The notes beneath the pieces were generated by a model, which saw only the letters and a list, made by a program, of their open reading frames with translations, ran no database searches and was not told the origin of the DNA. This document shows positions 1 to 9,036 of a stretch of DNA of 29,522 bases, one piece after another (the stretch's first letter is position 1; each line of letters starts with the position of its first letter). The translations under genes were made by a program, and so were the position numbers. Source of the stretch: JTS-RE9 sp964649195 (GTDB lineage: Bacteria; Planctomycetota; Phycisphaerae; Phycisphaerales; Phycisphaeraceae); the NCBI GenBank assembly GCA_964649195.1, contig CAZYPK010000052.1, positions 1-29,522 on the forward strand, given 5' to 3'.

Positions 1-74
1 GGCTCGCGGACTCGCCATCGGGCTTGGCGCCACGGCAGGTACATGAGCCACGTTTTTAACGGAGGAGGATATAC

Positions 75-155
75 TTGGAAGAACCGATGAACCCCAAAAT
101 ACCGAACATCGATTCGATCCGTTTGAGACCACCCGCTGAAACATTCGCATCATGA
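75..155 (+). CDS. Possible 26-residue leader ORF coupled to the Uma2 gene
   Basis: A very strong purine-rich ribosome binding site, GGAGGAGG at 61-68, stands 6 bases before a TTG at 75. The frame runs 26 codons, and its TGA overlaps the ATG of the Uma2 gene at 152 (ATGA overlap). An internal ATG lies at 87. The peptide (LEEPMNPKIPNI...) has no signal sequence or motif that I recognise. What is seen is the good ribosome site and the overlap; translational coupling to the next gene is inference. It may equally be leftover sequence from an older gene start. Confidence 0.25.
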   Translation: MEEPMNPKIPNIDSIRLRPPAETFAS

Positions 156-799
156 CCGCACTGCATCCATCCCATCCAAACCCTCCCCCGGTACCCCCGG
201 TATCCGCGACGCCGGTGTGGGAAGTGGCCACCCTGTTCCCCAATCAGGGGGAATGGACTGAATCCGCCTATCTTCAACTGACCGCCGACTCGAATCGTCT
301 GATCGAACTGGTCGATGGCTGTCTGGAGTTTCCGCCCTTGCCCAAGGCTTCCCATCAGCGGATTCTGCGATTCCTGCTCGAAGCGTTTCTTGCATTCATC
401 CGGCCGCGCGGGCTTGGAGAGATGCTGACCAGCCCGTTGCGGGTTCGCCTTCGCCAGGGAAGGTTTCGTGAGCCTGATCTTGTCTTTATGTTCCGTGAAC
501 ATGCCGACCGGGCCGGGGATGATTTCTGGGAGGGAGCTGATCTGGTGGTTGAAATCGTCAGCGATGATGGCCGTGATCGCGATCTGGTGGAGAAGCGCGA
601 TGACTACGCCAAGGCGGGCATCGGCGAATACTGGATCGTGGATCCGAAACAGGAACGCATCGAAGTGCTGGCGCTGAAAGATGAAAGCTATGCCGCGCAT
701 GGCCTGTTCAACCGCGGTGAAACAGCCACCTCTTCATCGTTGCAGGGATTTGCCGTTGATGTGTCCGCCGTTCTTGACGCGGCCAACTCAAGAGCCTGA
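152..799 (+). CDS. Uma2 family (DUF820) endonuclease-like protein
   Basis: The 215-residue product matches the Uma2/DUF820 family, which has a PD-(D/E)XK restriction-endonuclease-like fold and is often multicopy in cyanobacteria and planctomycetes. The diagnostic pieces are EPDLVF near residue 108, followed by DLVVEIVSDD and then the EYWIVDP strand. These supply the acidic residues and the family signature. A proline-rich stretch of about 20 residues precedes the domain. The ATG at 152 overlaps the stop of a possible short leader ORF. The biological role of Uma2 proteins is unsettled; nuclease activity is inferred from the fold. The gene stands alone: the next gene is on the opposite strand and a paired palindromic repeat follows the stop. 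Confidence 0.86.
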   Translation: MTALHPSHPNPPPVPPVSATPVWEVATLFPNQGEWTESAYLQLTADSNRLIELVDGCLEFPPLPKASHQRILRFLLEAFLAFIRPRGLGEMLTSPLRVRLRQGRFREPDLVFMFREHADRAGDDFWEGADLVVEIVSDDGRDRDLVEKRDDYAKAGIGEYWIVDPKQERIEVLALKDESYAAHGLFNRGETATSSSLQGFAVDVSAVLDAANSRA

Positions 800-1011
800 G
801 TTCGGGATGGTTTCCAAGAGCCGCGACTCAACGAGTCGCGGACGTGAGCAGCCTGAAGGAGCGCGAGGCGGCGCGGTGGATGAACGGCCTCTTTCCTGCG
901 TCCCATTCCGTCCTGCGCTTCACGATTTTCGAGAGCTTTCATCAACCGCGCGATTTTCACTCCATCAGGCCGTTCACGTCCGCGACTCGTTGAGTCGCGG
1001 CTCCCGAACTC
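798..1011. repeat. Paired inverted palindromic repeat (CGCGACTCAACGAGTCGCG family)
   Basis: Two arms, about 798-846 and 975-1011, are inverted copies of each other. Each contains a 21-bp near-perfect palindrome (821-841 and 980-1000, core GACTCAACGAGTC). The outer bases gagttcggga and tcccgaactc also match. The left arm has about 12 extra bases between the outer match and the palindrome. The spacer between the arms has a shorter inverted pair (gaacggcct / aggccgttc). No gene is convincing here. It occupies the space between convergent genes and looks like a REP/BIME-type element. Confidence 0.7.
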
Positions 1012-1059
1012 AGATCAAGAGCCTGATTCAGCGAATGGCCCGCACATTCACCCATCACT

Positions 1060-3381
1060 TCATTCCTTCATGAACCCCGCATCCGCCCACGCCGCGCCGG
1101 CCTGGTTCTTCCTGTCCACCCGCAGCGAGAGCACCTTGTGCCCCGGCGGCAGATGCACCACCACCTGCCTGGCCTCATCGGTCCGGCCCATCTGCGCCGG
1201 CGTCAGGCTCTGCCAGACCACCTGGTCATCGAGCAGCACCTCATAAGGCCCGGCATTCTGCACGCCGTCACACAACCCCACCACCGCCACGAACTTCGTC
1301 CATGACGGATCGAGGGCGTACCTGATCACGCTTTCACCCGGAGGCAGGCCGAAGCCGCCGGCGTAGGTCCAGCCGAGGATCGAAAGCGGCTTGCCCTCGG
1401 TGGTCTTGCCCGCCGTCAGCGGCTGCCTGTCGCTGTTGCGATACTTCGCCTCGATCGGCTTGAGCGAGCCGAGTTCCACCTGCGGCTTGATCGTCGCGCC
1501 CGACTCAGGGAGGTTGGCGACGATCGGCGCGGGAGTCATGTAGCCCAGGAGAATGCCGCTGGGGCGTTCGTGCGGAGCGCCGCGCGGCGAGATGCGCACA
1601 GCCACGTTCACCGTTTTGCCCGCATGTTCGCCGAAGCTGTAACAGCGCTCCTCGTATTCGCCCGGCGCGCGGCCGGTTGTCACGTTGCCGTGCTGCGCCG
1701 AAGCAACCGGCTTGCCGTCGGCGAGAACCGTCAGTTCATGATTGGCCTGCCCGTTGTCATCGCGCGATGCGCTGAGCGGCATCCACGCATTGGCCTGCGT
1801 GATGGTCATTGAGCGGGTCACCTCAAACGGCCTGACGCGATCGAGACGATCACTGTCACTGCCCGTGGAATCGATGAACATCGACATCGTCCAGCGTCCC
1901 CGGCGCTGCTCCCAGTAAGGCCGGATTGATGCGCGTTGGCGATCGTCATCGCTCACATCCCAGCCGATGAGCGAGGGGAAGACATCCTCCAGCGCAGGTT
2001 GCGGCCTCTCTTTTTCCGCGGCCGCCAGATCGACACGGACCGTGGGCCAGAGCCAATCGACCTCATCGCGGATGTCGAGCGGATCGGCGCCGCGCGGCCG
2101 GCCATCGTGACCGAACTCGGTGACGAGGATCAGCCGCCTGGCGCCGCTCACATCGATGGAGCCGATTCGGACCGGGCTGTCGCCGCCGCGCAGGAAGCCG
2201 CTTTCCCAGAGGGGATTTCCCTGCACCTTGTCGCGGAAGATTTTCACCTTGGCGCAGCCGCCGTTGCCCACGGTGCGGTTGATGCCCACGGTGGCGGTGA
2301 ACTGTTTTGCGTGAGGAGGCAGGTCGAAGGCGATCTCGCTGTGGGAGTGGGTGCCGATGCCCAGGTCGCCCACGGCTGAACCGAGCACCAGTTCGTTGCC
2401 GCGCACATTCGCATTGCGACGCCAGGGCCAGAGGAACCCGGTCGCACTTTTCTGCACCAGCGTTTCACCGGGCAAAACAGAGAGCGGCAGATCGCCCGGC
2501 TCGCGGTAGCTGCGCGTCACCACCTCATCGACCGGCACGCGAATCGCCTGCAAGGCCCACGCAGGTTGCAAGGTATGAATCACGCTCCAGCGCGGATCGC
2601 CTTCGCCTTCATGCCGCATCATCGCCCGGCGATAGGTCAGCACCGCGCCGTGGGTCGTCGCCATGCGGCCAAGCATCGCCTCAACGCCCTGCACCTTGCG
2701 CGGCGTCGGCGCCAGTGCATCATCGAGCAGCGCCGCGGTCGGATTCACGTTGGGCGGATGCACCTCGGCCAGCTCGATCCAGCCGGCGGCGATCGAGCCT
2801 TCATCGGTCAGGCCGCGCACGCCGCCCAACGCCCAGCGCACCGCCTTCACCTTCACCTTGCGGCCATCGGTGAAAAAGAGCGTGCCCGGCTCGAGCGGGC
2901 CGCGCGCTTCACGTGAAAGCACGACGCGCGAAACATGCTCAGGCTTGATCGCGATCTCGGAAGTACGGCGATCGAAGGTGAGAATCGGCGAGGTCGGAGC
3001 GACGAGCAGATGCGTGGGCATGCGCGTCGAAGGATCGGCAGGCATGCCGCCGACGAGCCGGCCGGGCAGCACATCGCCGTTGGCGAACTCGATGTAGGGA
3101 CCGGTGAGCTGCGACTGAATGGTGGTGTCGCGGAGGATGAGCAGCGGGTTGTTGTTGTCGAAGAGCGCCCTGCCGTTGAGCGTGGGCATGCGCCCGCGCT
3201 CGTGCCAGTCGCGCAGATCCTTGCCGATGAGCACGCTGCCGTCGCGGAACATCGCCCAGTAGCGATCCGGGCGATTGCGCCGGTCGCCGTCACGGCGGTC
3301 CTGCGCCGTCACCGTGGATGCGAGCAGCATGGCCAGGGAAATGATGAACAATCGCAACAGGCGTAATGGTGTTGAATTCAT
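1060..3381 (-). CDS. Secreted protein with two NPCBM-like domains
   Basis: The 773-residue product opens with a Sec-type signal peptide (basic MNSTPLRLLR, hydrophobic core, cleavage probably after STVTA near residue 26). Two regions look like NPCBM (novel putative carbohydrate-binding module) domains: about residues 303-448, with GIGTHSHSEIAFDLPPH and a WLWPTVRVDL ending, and about 640-770, with GWTYAGGFGLPPGES and AGPYEVLLDDQVVW. Between them is beta-rich sequence I cannot assign. No catalytic domain is seen, so a binding or surface role is likely. The gene starts 96 bp after the stop of the giant PA14/PQQ gene on the same strand, so the two may be cotranscribed through a hairpin-forming spacer. 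The ATG at 3381 directly precedes the signal peptide. Confidence 0.82.
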   Translation of the reverse strand: MNSTPLRLLRLFIISLAMLLASTVTAQDRRDGDRRNRPDRYWAMFRDGSVLIGKDLRDWHERGRMPTLNGRALFDNNNPLLILRDTTIQSQLTGPYIEFANGDVLPGRLVGGMPADPSTRMPTHLLVAPTSPILTFDRRTSEIAIKPEHVSRVVLSREARGPLEPGTLFFTDGRKVKVKAVRWALGGVRGLTDEGSIAAGWIELAEVHPPNVNPTAALLDDALAPTPRKVQGVEAMLGRMATTHGAVLTYRRAMMRHEGEGDPRWSVIHTLQPAWALQAIRVPVDEVVTRSYREPGDLPLSVLPGETLVQKSATGFLWPWRRNANVRGNELVLGSAVGDLGIGTHSHSEIAFDLPPHAKQFTATVGINRTVGNGGCAKVKIFRDKVQGNPLWESGFLRGGDSPVRIGSIDVSGARRLILVTEFGHDGRPRGADPLDIRDEVDWLWPTVRVDLAAAEKERPQPALEDVFPSLIGWDVSDDDRQRASIRPYWEQRRGRWTMSMFIDSTGSDSDRLDRVRPFEVTRSMTITQANAWMPLSASRDDNGQANHELTVLADGKPVASAQHGNVTTGRAPGEYEERCYSFGEHAGKTVNVAVRISPRGAPHERPSGILLGYMTPAPIVANLPESGATIKPQVELGSLKPIEAKYRNSDRQPLTAGKTTEGKPLSILGWTYAGGFGLPPGESVIRYALDPSWTKFVAVVGLCDGVQNAGPYEVLLDDQVVWQSLTPAQMGRTDEARQVVVHLPPGHKVLSLRVDRKNQAGAAWADAGFMKE

Positions 3382-3393
3382 GTCGCCTTCCGT

Positions 3394-3477
3394 GATTTAG
3401 CCGTTCGCCTTGGCGAACGACATCCATGCGATGAAAATCGGCCGTTGACTTCGTTCGCCGAGGCGAACGGCTAAATC
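3394..3477. repeat. Inverted palindromic repeat pair between two minus-strand genes
   Basis: Arms at 3394-3420 and 3451-3477 are 27-bp inverted copies with a single mismatch. Each arm also holds its own palindrome (CGTTCGCC-TT-GGCGAACG type). The spacer is 30 bp. The right arm ends at the base before the stop codon of the 3478-8205 gene, and the left arm lies 13 bp before the start of the NPCBM gene. In the mRNA this would be a strong stem. With no T-run it does not look like an intrinsic terminator, but it may attenuate transcription or protect the upstream message. Confidence 0.75.
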
Positions 3478-6400
3478 TTACCGGCCTTCGATGATCACCA
3501 GTTTGCCGTTCACCTTGTGACGATTGCCCAGATTGCCCACGCCCAGAATCACCTTGCCGTCGGTGAAGAGGCTTTCGATGTCGAACACTTCGCGGTGCAG
3601 CTCTTCGATCGTGCCGCCTTCGACCGGTTTGCCATCGACCGCACTCAACCATTCGATGCGACGGCCGGCCTTCGACTCCTCCTTGTCCATCGCTTCGAAT
3701 CGCCCCAGCGCCACCGTCACCAGCATGTCCTTGCCCGCGGGCAGCACCGCATCGACATCGGCGACAAGCGGCGACCGCCACAACACCTTGCCGGTCTTGA
3801 TGTCCAGCGATTCGAGCGTATCCGCCGTGGCGATCACCACCTGCTCACCGCGCTTGGCGATCACCTTGCGAAGCCGGGGCTGAAGGTAAGACCACAGTTC
3901 CTCACCGGTGCGGGCACTGATGCACACCACATGGGGCGAGCCGGGCGAAGCGAGGATCATGCGATCGCCATCGACCACGATCTCGCTCATCGCCATCATG
4001 TCGAAAAGCTGCGAATCGACATTGGGCGGCAAGAGGGACAGCCGACGAATCCAGCGCGGCGACCCGAGCAGATCGCAGCTCACCAGCGACGCGCCCGCAC
4101 GGAACACCAGCGCATCGCCCACCAGTTGCGGACGGCCGACGCGGAACAGCTCTTCGCCATAACGCACGCGCAGCACGCGCTTGGCCATCACCGATTCACC
4201 GGTCTCCGGCGCCAGCCGGCGAAGGATCAGATCGCCGTAGTTGCCCAACTCGCGGCGAACGCTCAGCGTGTAGAGCCACGGACCGACGGCGACCGTGTCG
4301 CCGACGAGCGCGTCATCGAACGTCTGCCGCCAGACCACATCGCCCTTGTGCAGATCGAAGCAGGTCAGTTCCGTGCGTTTTTCACGGAAGAAAGGCACAT
4401 AAATCCGCTGGCCGTAAATCATCGGCACGGCAGGCTCGGAGGCGTAGGAGGACAGATCGCGGCTGGTTTCATCCTTGCGCCACAGCACGCGGCGACCGGC
4501 CAGATCGAACGCGGTCAACCGGCCATGCTGATGCATCAGCACGATGCCGTCCTTATGTGCATAGGAAACTTCACGAACCCGCGAAGTCGCACGATCCGCC
4601 ATGTCGCGAGGCAGATTCATGTCCATGATCGCCGACAGCTTCACAGGCCTGGGGCCAAACGCCTGCTGCTCTTCCGCGCGAAGATGGTCCGGCATGAAGC
4701 CGCTCTTGCGTCGCTCATCAAGCAGCGAACTGACGAGCTGCTCGAAGTCGCCGGGCGACATCGTCTGGCTGCCCATCTTCACCGGCTGCGTCACGGGGAA
4801 GCCGGTGTCCTCACCGGCCATCGCCAGGGCCAGGCGGCGCTTGGCGGTGATGTGCGGACGCGCTTCGTCGGACGCCTGCTCGATGAGCATGTCATACCGC
4901 GCCGCGGCGGAGAAGAAGTCGCCCATCGAAAGATCGCGGTCCGCCAGATGGCCCAGTGCCTGCCGCGATGCTTCGGTGCCGTGGAACTGCGTGGCAAGCG
5001 CCTCGAGGTTTTCCAGCCGGCCCTGATCGATCGCCTGCCGCAGACGGATCATGCCGATGGCGGCGAACTGCTGCCGGAGCCTGGTCGCCAGCGGCTCGTG
5101 CTCCTCGATCATCTCGCGCAGCAGCACGTAGGTGGCCTTGAACAGCCTGCCGTTCTGATCCACCGGCGCGATGCCGTCGGGCAGCGACTGTCTCGTGAGG
5201 ATGCGGCAGGCATGATCGAATGCGCCGGAATCCACCGCCGCGAGAAACTCGGAGACCGTGTTCATCGATTCACGATCCGACTCGACGATCAGCGGGTGCG
5301 GCGGAAACCGGCTGGGCAGAAAGCGATCACTTTGCCGGCTCGTTTCCGCTTCGGCGGGCCAGTCGGCAAGCTGCTCGTTGGCCTGGGCGAGCATCCATGC
5401 ACCAAGCAGCCGCGTGGGATAATCCTCGGCATTTCGATCAATCCAGGGCTGCGGATGGCGCGCGAGAAATTCGTAGCGAAGGGCGGCAGCGCGAAGATCA
5501 TCGAAGCGCCCCTGCTCCCAGAGATGAAACAGTGCCAGCCGCGTGGCGACGACCGGCGCCGTCTGCTTCGCCGAGTACCAGCGCATCGGCCAGCCGTAGT
5601 CGCTGACGTGATAGAAACCATCGAGCAAAGCCGGCAACTGATCACGATCACCGGTCGCCCAGATGTGCTGCGCGAGGTCATCAAACAGTTGCAGATATCG
5701 TCGATAGCTGTTGCCTTTGAAGTCCTCGCGTGACAGCGCCATCACGCGCGGCAGTTCGCCCAGCGCCGCCTGAATCCTGGCCGGTGCAACCGATGCCGCC
5801 ATCGCCAGCCGGATAATTTCAAAGGGCACGTGCTGCCTGACCCCCGCGCGAATGGGCGATTGCAGCATCACCGTCGCGCAGGCCAGCCGCCACGCCTCAT
5901 CGCTCACCGCAGCCGGTTTATCGGCGGCCATCTCGGTCATCAGGCTGCCCGTCGAAAGCGGCCGCTTGAGCCGTTCATCGCTGATCGCACCGACATGCGC
6001 CAGCACCGCCGGGTCCGACAGTTGCTCCAGTGCCGTGCGCCTGCGCACGGAGACGGTGCGGATCGTTGCCACACGTTCGCCTTTGTCATGCCGGCCCGTG
6101 ACGGCGATGATCGCCTCTCGCTCGGGGTTGCGGTTCGCATCGGCCTCGCGGTAGTCGAACGGCGCGAAGTGTACGCCATCGATGCTCGCCTCGAGCAGCA
6201 TGCCGTCGATGTTGAAGCGATTGCGGACCCAGAAGCGGTCGCCGATGATCCATCCTTCGCGGTGCCTGCGCTCGATGTCGCCGCGGTCGTCACCGTTGTA
6301 ACAGAGCACATTGTCGCCGCGATGTTGACCGACGGCGATGTTCAGCGTGCTCTTGTCGATCGGCGACTGGAAGGCGAGCGTCATGCCGCGCGTCATCGCC

Positions 6401-8205
6401 GCCACTTCCAGCGTCACTTCGAGGCCGCTGAGCATTTCGACGGGAGTCTCGAAACGGAAATCATGCGTGGTCTGCGGATCGTTGCGGGAGAAGGAGACCG
6501 AGCCATCTTCATGATTCGTCAGCGAGACGATCTTGTCGCGCTCGCTCTGCGTCAATCGCCAGGAAAGGTCGCGGGCCTTGCGCACTTCCGCGACAGGTGC
6601 GGCGGCGGGCGATGCGCTGTTCGCCTTCGTCAGGTCGATGGGGCGAAAGCGCAGTTCCTCCGCCAGCCAGAACCGCCCTTCGGTTTCCATCGTCAGTTCG
6701 CGCGGCGGCTTCTTCATCGGCGCCGTCAGCAGCACCAGATCACCGCGCGCGATCACCACCATGCCGTCCTGATAGCGAAGGTCCAGGCCGTTCTCGCGCA
6801 GCATGCGCCAGCGATGGCTGTCATCGGTCAGCAAACTCGTCTTTTCCACGCCCACCGCTTCAAGCTCCGGCCCGCTGAAGTAGCGGGCCCGCAGCCCCGG
6901 CTGCCGCCCCTCCTGCCGGGCGGTGCGCAGCACACTGTTGGGCACCACCTGCCTCTGGATGTCCGGCCCTTCCCACTCCAGCTTCATCGATGCGGAGGCG
7001 TGTTCATCGTAATACTCGATGAGAATGTCATGTTCACCGGCAGGCAGTTCGATCTCGCCCACCGAGGCGGCGGCGGCGCGGTTCACCCAGTCCGCGATGA
7101 TCCGCTTGCCCGCCACGCTGACCATCACGCCATCATCACTGGTGGCGATGAAGCGATACTTGCCGGCCTTGGCGATCTTGATGATCCCTTCCCAGCGAAC
7201 CGCGAAGTGGTCGCGGTCGATGCCGTCGCCCGGCGAGCCATCGCCCCAGTCGAAGTCGATCACCGGGTCAACGCGAGCCACCATGTTCCTGCGCTGGAAC
7301 CGCCGGTCAATCCCTTCGGGCAGACCATGCGGATTGCCCTTGACCGCCGGGCCTTTGCTCAAGGCATAGCTGCGCAGCACGCGGTCGTCGCCGAAATCAA
7401 CGCGCACCCCTTCGCTGTCATTCCAGAAGAAAAGCCTCATGCGGCGCACATCGGAGAAGCGCAGTCGAATGGTGCGGCCCTCGTCATTGGGCGGGAGCAG
7501 ATCGAACTTGCCGCCCAGGGCGACATCGCCTTCGCGTTCGTTGGGCGTCATACGCGAAGCGCCGATGGGCCGCAGCACTTCATTCAAACGGGCGGCCCAG
7601 CGCCGATCGCCGCGCGCCATCGCATCATCATGGATGCGCCAGGCCGGCGAGTAAGGCGGCATCGCCCGATCCGCCAGCAGCGCCGGCTTGTCCTCCACCT
7701 TGTCGGGCGGCGTCTTCGTCTTGCCGTCATCAGGCTTGGTCTTGTCGCCGTCACCGGTCGTGAGCACCCTGGGCTTCTTGTCATCCACCAGCGGCTTGCC
7801 GTCTTTCAACAGTGCATCCTTCACGCCATTGGAATCACCATCATGGATCACCACCTCCGGCCCATCATCCTGCGTCGCAAGGTTCCACGCCAGACCGACG
7901 CCGCCGATCACCAGACCGCTCACCAGCAGGAACATCGCACCGAGCCAGATCCATTTCGTCCGCGATCGCTCCGCCGACAGATTGCAGATTTTCTCGACGA
8001 ACTCCTCAGCTCCCATGTGATCCGGCGCCAGCCTCGAAGCCAGCCCCGTCTCCAGGCGCAGCTCATCCATCAGCGCCTCGCGCACGCCGGGGCTGGTGCG
8101 AATCGCCTTGCGCAGCGTCTCGATCTGCGCGGGGGTCAGGTCCTGCGGCAGCGTGTTCTGCAACAGTTCGACCAGCTCGTTGTCAGTCATCCCTTGCCCA
8201 ATCAT
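3478..8205 (-). CDS. Giant membrane protein: anti-sigma-like N-terminus, TM segment, PA14, PQQ-like repeats
   Basis: This 1575-residue protein has a cytosolic-looking helical N-terminus (residues 6-80) with the ring of planctomycete anti-sigma/FecR-type modules, then one transmembrane helix at about 84-107. A charged low-complexity linker (120-180, rich in K, D, P, T) follows. A PA14-like domain occupies about 312-425 (YRFIATSDDGVMVSV, LPAGEHDILIEYYD), a long alpha-helical TPR-like middle spans about 700-1150, and PQQ-like beta-propeller repeats about 1200-1575 (GRLTAFDLAGRRVLWRK, VVCISARTGEELW, ESLDIKTGKVLW). Its ATG overlaps the sigma-factor stop (ATGA), indicating coupled translation; a second ATG five codons in is possible. 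The likely role is a cognate membrane regulator of the ECF factor with a large periplasmic ligand-sensing part. The anti-sigma function is inferred from position and architecture. Confidence 0.84.
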   Translation of the reverse strand: MIGQGMTDNELVELLQNTLPQDLTPAQIETLRKAIRTSPGVREALMDELRLETGLASRLAPDHMGAEEFVEKICNLSAERSRTKWIWLGAMFLLVSGLVIGGVGLAWNLATQDDGPEVVIHDGDSNGVKDALLKDGKPLVDDKKPRVLTTGDGDKTKPDDGKTKTPPDKVEDKPALLADRAMPPYSPAWRIHDDAMARGDRRWAARLNEVLRPIGASRMTPNEREGDVALGGKFDLLPPNDEGRTIRLRFSDVRRMRLFFWNDSEGVRVDFGDDRVLRSYALSKGPAVKGNPHGLPEGIDRRFQRRNMVARVDPVIDFDWGDGSPGDGIDRDHFAVRWEGIIKIAKAGKYRFIATSDDGVMVSVAGKRIIADWVNRAAAASVGEIELPAGEHDILIEYYDEHASASMKLEWEGPDIQRQVVPNSVLRTARQEGRQPGLRARYFSGPELEAVGVEKTSLLTDDSHRWRMLRENGLDLRYQDGMVVIARGDLVLLTAPMKKPPRELTMETEGRFWLAEELRFRPIDLTKANSASPAAAPVAEVRKARDLSWRLTQSERDKIVSLTNHEDGSVSFSRNDPQTTHDFRFETPVEMLSGLEVTLEVAAMTRGMTLAFQSPIDKSTLNIAVGQHRGDNVLCYNGDDRGDIERRHREGWIIGDRFWVRNRFNIDGMLLEASIDGVHFAPFDYREADANRNPEREAIIAVTGRHDKGERVATIRTVSVRRRTALEQLSDPAVLAHVGAISDERLKRPLSTGSLMTEMAADKPAAVSDEAWRLACATVMLQSPIRAGVRQHVPFEIIRLAMAASVAPARIQAALGELPRVMALSREDFKGNSYRRYLQLFDDLAQHIWATGDRDQLPALLDGFYHVSDYGWPMRWYSAKQTAPVVATRLALFHLWEQGRFDDLRAAALRYEFLARHPQPWIDRNAEDYPTRLLGAWMLAQANEQLADWPAEAETSRQSDRFLPSRFPPHPLIVESDRESMNTVSEFLAAVDSGAFDHACRILTRQSLPDGIAPVDQNGRLFKATYVLLREMIEEHEPLATRLRQQFAAIGMIRLRQAIDQGRLENLEALATQFHGTEASRQALGHLADRDLSMGDFFSAAARYDMLIEQASDEARPHITAKRRLALAMAGEDTGFPVTQPVKMGSQTMSPGDFEQLVSSLLDERRKSGFMPDHLRAEEQQAFGPRPVKLSAIMDMNLPRDMADRATSRVREVSYAHKDGIVLMHQHGRLTAFDLAGRRVLWRKDETSRDLSSYASEPAVPMIYGQRIYVPFFREKRTELTCFDLHKGDVVWRQTFDDALVGDTVAVGPWLYTLSVRRELGNYGDLILRRLAPETGESVMAKRVLRVRYGEELFRVGRPQLVGDALVFRAGASLVSCDLLGSPRWIRRLSLLPPNVDSQLFDMMAMSEIVVDGDRMILASPGSPHVVCISARTGEELWSYLQPRLRKVIAKRGEQVVIATADTLESLDIKTGKVLWRSPLVADVDAVLPAGKDMLVTVALGRFEAMDKEESKAGRRIEWLSAVDGKPVEGGTIEELHREVFDIESLFTDGKVILGVGNLGNRHKVNGKLVIIEGR

Positions 8206-8858
8206 GGCTGCCCGCCTTCAGGGTCCTCATCGTCGCCCAGCGGCGCGAGGTTGCCCTTGTTTGCTTCCAGTTGTGATTTGATGCAACGCTTGAGTGCCTG
8301 CCTGGCGCGGACCATCAGCACCTTCACCGCACCGAGCGTGCGCCCCAGTTTGTTGGCGATCTTCTCGACCTTCATCCCGCCCATGTAATGCAGATGCAGC
8401 GACTGAGCCGAGTGCTCGCTGAGCTTGGCCATGCAGCCGGGCACCAGGTGGAGCACATCTTCATAGAGGCCGTCCTCTTCGACCATGCCCTCCACATCGA
8501 GGCAGAGTTCCGTCCAGCCGATCTCCCTTCGCCGCATGATGTGTCGAACCTGCTCGCGAAGGACGTTCCGGCAGATGCCCATGAGCCAGGATTGAAAGCG
8601 CAGCTTGGTGTCGAACCGGCCGATGGCGCCGAAGATTCGCATGAACGCTTCCTGGGCCAGGTCCTCGGCGATGTGGCTGTCGAGCACCCGGGCCCGGAAG
8701 TAGCCGAACACGATGGGATAATGCCGGGAGTAGAGCGTGGCGAACGCGGTGCGGTCGCCTCGCTTCACACTCGCCGCCAACTCGGCGTCGTCTTGTTGGG
8801 GCAGGGTATCAACCAAGGCGGTCCACCACGACGCAGGGGATTGAACCGGACCCGACAC
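8202..8858 (-). CDS. ECF-type RNA polymerase sigma-70 factor
   Basis: The product is 218 residues. Region 2 lies at about residues 25-95, with the core-binding and -10 recognition signature (AEDLAQEAFMRIFGAIGRFD, then FQSWLMGICRNVLREQ). Region 4 lies at about 150-205, with a helix-turn-helix (MKVEKIANKLGRTLGAVKVL). There is no region 3, as is usual for ECF factors. The start used is GTG at 8858, about 25 residues before region 2. The gene leads an apparent operon whose second gene overlaps its stop by 4 bp, the normal arrangement for an ECF factor and its membrane-bound regulator. The regulon cannot be read from this window. Confidence 0.93.
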   Translation of the reverse strand: MSGPVQSPASWWTALVDTLPQQDDAELAASVKRGDRTAFATLYSRHYPIVFGYFRARVLDSHIAEDLAQEAFMRIFGAIGRFDTKLRFQSWLMGICRNVLREQVRHIMRRREIGWTELCLDVEGMVEEDGLYEDVLHLVPGCMAKLSEHSAQSLHLHYMGGMKVEKIANKLGRTLGAVKVLMVRARQALKRCIKSQLEANKGNLAPLGDDEDPEGGQP

Positions 8859-8908
8859 CGGTTACGCATCGCAGCGACCGGCGCCAACGCAAGTCCCACA
8901 TGGTATCA

Positions 8909-8950
8909 GGCACGGGGGCTTCAGGCACGGGAGCTTGAAGCCCCCGTGCC
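8909..8950. repeat. Three-unit palindromic element (unit, unit, inverted unit), GGCACGG...CTTCA family
   Basis: The unit GGCACGGGGGCTTCA at 8909 is followed directly by a variant (GGCACGGGAGCTTGA) and then by the inverted unit ending CCCCCGTGCC at 8950. The first and third units can pair over about 15 bp, with the middle unit as a loop. Elements of the same family and architecture occur at 9037-9078 and 11523-11564, and a single palindrome at 10710-10731. Confidence 0.75.
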
Positions 8951-8955
8951 TGAAC

Positions 8956-8990
8956 ACAACAACACCCGCCTCCTCAGCGGGTGTCGTTGT
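8956..8990. repeat. Strong intergenic hairpin
   Basis: ACAACAACACCCGC pairs with GCGGGTGTCGTTGT (13 of 14 positions) around a short cctcctca loop. No T-run follows on either strand. It lies between the B12-binding gene and the sigma gene, both on the minus strand, and could act as a transcript-end or processing stem. That function is inference. Confidence 0.6.
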
Positions 8991-9036
8991 ACACTCTCGG
9001 GCTTGAATGTCACCACCCAAGCGCCGTTGAATTGTA

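Noticed and set aside
2..46. Fourteen codons ending in TGA at the window start (ARGLAIGLGATAGT), possibly the tail of an upstream gene
   Set aside because: Too short to assign; the sequence is hydrophobic but nothing identifies a family.
846..974. Spacer between the paired palindromes considered as a RAYT transposase fragment
   Set aside because: No HUH or catalytic tyrosine motif could be read in any frame; the similarity was only in element architecture.
3517..8388. Plus-strand frames of 738 and 852 codons opposite the giant membrane protein
   Set aside because: Arg/His-rich shadow translations of the supported minus-strand gene; no ribosome site or domain.
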